Shown here piece after piece: positions 62,512-64,000 of a DNA stretch of 64,000 bases. The DNA comes from Nitrincola iocasae (GTDB taxonomy: Bacteria; Pseudomonadota; Gammaproteobacteria; Pseudomonadales; Balneatricaceae). The translations under genes and the position numbers were made by a program. Location: contig NZ_CP044222.1 of assembly GCF_008727795.1 (NCBI RefSeq), positions 1,116,001 to 1,180,000 on the forward strand. The letters run 5' to 3'. The notes below the pieces were generated by a model. It searched no databases. It was not told the DNA's origin and was given only the letters and a program-made list of their open reading frames with translations. Positions within the stretch are counted from its first letter, which is position 1; the number at the start of each line of letters is the position of its first letter.

Positions 62512-63978
62512 ATGAGGTCTGTTTTGAAAAGGATATTTTCATCTGCGAGCTTACGACGCGTTTTGCTGGTCAGGGTGGCATTGCCTGTGCTGCTGATTCT
62601 GGCAGTGATTCTGTCGGCTGGACAGGCGTTGGTGAGTAACTTTATCGAACAACGTATGCAGCGTGATCTGCAGTTAGTTGCCCGGGCGGTGTACTTACCC
62701 GTGAGCCAGGCATTGGAGCGCAATGATCTGGAACAGATGCAAAGTAGCATGGCCGCGTTGTTTGGTATGACCGAGGTATATGGCGCTTATCTGTTTGATG
62801 CAGAAGGTCAGCCGCTGATCAGTTTCGGGGTAGTTAATCCTACACAGAGGCAAGCCGAAGATGCTTTGCAAAAAACTCTGGCGGGTGAGTTTGAGCAGTA
62901 TGAGCAGATTCGGGGGCGTGATGTGTACTCTTTCTTTATGCCGATGTTTGATGAGGTGGGGCAACCGAATGGTTTGTTGCAGGTGACTCGGCGGCATCGC
63001 GATATTGATCAGCAATTGCTGCGCCTCGCCTATGGTTCCTGGGGTGGCTTCGCGCTGGTCTCTCTGATGATATTGTTTATTCTGGTGTGGACCCATCAGC
63101 GTGCCATTGGTGGACCCCTAAATCGTATTTTGGCGAGTATCCGCCGGGTTGAAGCGGGTGAACATGAACATCGGGCCGATGTATATGGGCCTACTGAAAT
63201 CCGCCAGTTGGCTTTGGGTCTGAACGGCATGCTGGATGCAATTCAACAGGCTGAAGCGCGTGAAGAAGAGCAGCGACTGGCCCGTGAGGTCATTGCTGAA
63301 CGTTTACGTCAGACAGAAACCCTGGCCGCTCTGGGTCAGTTGTCAGCGGGTGTAGCGCATGAGTTGGGAGCGCCGCTCAGTGTTGTTGATGGACGAGCCA
63401 GTCGTTTGCAACGACGCCTGGAAAGTCCACAGGATCTTCGTGAGTTGGAGATGATTCGTCAGCAAGCGGCACGTATGACCTCTATTATTCAGCAGCTGTT
63501 GTCGTATGGGCGCTCATCCAGAGCACGGCCACGCCAGTTGGATCTTGAGGCCTTGCTGCTTAGAGCACAGGCATTGATTGCCGGAGAAGGTTATAAAATT
63601 GAGCTTCAATCTGGCCCGTCAGCGATGCTCAGCGGTGACTCTCTCAGTCTCGAACAGGCTTTGATCAATCTACTGCGTAATGCGTGTCAGGCGTGCCCAC
63701 AAGGGCCGGTCAGAATGGCATGGAGTGTGGATGAGGCTATCCATTTGACCATTGAGGATGCAGGCCCTGGTATTGATGTCGCAATTCGTAACCAGGTGTT
63801 TGACCCTTTCGTCACTACTAAAACACCCGGTGAAGGCAGTGGTCTCGGGTTGGCGATCGTAAAACGGATTGTGGAAGAGCATGGGGGGCGAATTCGTATA
63901 GGTGACAGTGAATTGGGCGGTGCCTGTTTTGAATTAACCTTTCCGCTTGCCAAAACACAGGAAAATAATCATGTCTAA
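62512..63978 (+). CDS. Sensor histidine kinase with HAMP domain
   Basis: 488 residues from ATG 62512 (other ATGs upstream to 62419 are possible). Helix near residues 15-35 (VALPVLLILAVILSAGQAL), periplasmic sensor to about 165, second helix, HAMP (RILASIRRVEAGEHEHRADV), HisKA with phospho-His in LSAGVAHELGAPLSVVD and ATPase motifs NLLRNACQA, IEDAGPGID, GSGLGLAIVKRI. It overlaps the next start by 8 bases, so it works with the regulator encoded beyond the window. The signal is unknown. Confidence 0.9.
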   Translation: MRSVLKRIFSSASLRRVLLVRVALPVLLILAVILSAGQALVSNFIEQRMQRDLQLVARAVYLPVSQALERNDLEQMQSSMAALFGMTEVYGAYLFDAEGQPLISFGVVNPTQRQAEDALQKTLAGEFEQYEQIRGRDVYSFFMPMFDEVGQPNGLLQVTRRHRDIDQQLLRLAYGSWGGFALVSLMILFILVWTHQRAIGGPLNRILASIRRVEAGEHEHRADVYGPTEIRQLALGLNGMLDAIQQAEAREEEQRLAREVIAERLRQTETLAALGQLSAGVAHELGAPLSVVDGRASRLQRRLESPQDLRELEMIRQQAARMTSIIQQLLSYGRSSRARPRQLDLEALLLRAQALIAGEGYKIELQSGPSAMLSGDSLSLEQALINLLRNACQACPQGPVRMAWSVDEAIHLTIEDAGPGIDVAIRNQVFDPFVTTKTPGEGSGLGLAIVKRIVEEHGGRIRIGDSELGGACFELTFPLAKTQENNHV

Positions 63979-64000
63979 AACTCAAGCGTCTTTATTACTG
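63971..64000 (+). CDS. Start of a probable response regulator gene, cut by window edge
   Basis: ATG 63971 overlaps the kinase stop; the first ten residues are MSKTQASLLL, followed in relatives by an acidic VDDD stretch. The assignment rests on its place after a histidine kinase gene. Confidence 0.5.
   Translation, partial: MSKTQASLLL

Overview
The window looks like chromosome of a gammaproteobacterium, probably a marine, Oceanospirillales- or Pseudomonas-like heterotroph. The evidence is Pseudomonas-style O-antigen genes (fnlABC, wbpM, an amidotransferase with hisH/hisF paralogs), a type IV pilin behind a sigma-54 promoter, dctBD, a TAXI-TRAP transporter, gcdH, gabTD and many short REP-type palindromes. 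I saw no rRNA or tRNA genes. The class is a firm call; anything finer is a guess.

Region 1 (1-24.4 kb) is a surface-polysaccharide and pilin-glycosylation locus. It starts in the tail of a nonulosonate synthase. An AT-rich block follows (acyltransferase, capsule-type transferase, Wzx, Wzy), then an amidotransferase/HisH/HisF set for an acetamidino sugar, UDP-L-FucNAc synthesis (fnlABC), a WbuB-type transferase, a WbpV-like reductase, a small phosphoglycosyl transferase and WbpM. pilA and a PglL/TfpO-type oligosaccharyltransferase follow directly, then rfaH, wzz and ugd. IS30 and IS3 family elements interrupt the intergenic gaps. Many genes here overlap by a few bases and several start with TTG.

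Region 2 (24.4-38.2 kb) is a mixed stretch: an Rpn-type nuclease gene between two copies of a short palindrome, a type II NADH dehydrogenase, a HisC-like aminotransferase, a spermidine-synthase-like protein with a G10 tract, ParE/Phd and HepT/MntA toxin-antitoxin pairs, and nifJ (pyruvate:ferredoxin oxidoreductase) with a dihydroorotate-dehydrogenase-like partner behind a likely FNR/Anr promoter. It is rich in dispersed structured repeats.

Region 3 (38.2-50.7 kb) is a dicarboxylate-type uptake and catabolism region. It holds a TAXI-TRAP operon with a GntR gene and a good sigma-54 promoter, a LysR regulator, a DctB/DctD pair that could activate that promoter, and the divergent glutarate genes gcdH and a class III CoA-transferase.

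Region 4 (50.7-61.9 kb) is an amine region. A six-gene minus-strand operon encodes a polyamine-type ABC importer followed by gabD and gabT. Divergent from it, across a 340-base control region, lie a PuuR-like XRE-cupin regulator, a membrane-anchored gamma-glutamylcyclotransferase-like protein, an Amidoligase_2-type enzyme and an alpha/beta hydrolase. I infer a gamma-glutamyl amide route for amines that differs from the classical Puu pathway; this is the most promising undescribed system here. The window ends with a DUF4168-type protein and a histidine kinase overlapping the start of the next gene.

A recurring theme is short palindromic repeats (a REP of the GTAGGAGCCCGC...GCGGGCGA type, and a second with ATCAAGG/CCTTGAT arms) that enter coding regions. 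They supply an internal insert in WbpM and the ends or stop codons of at least four other genes.
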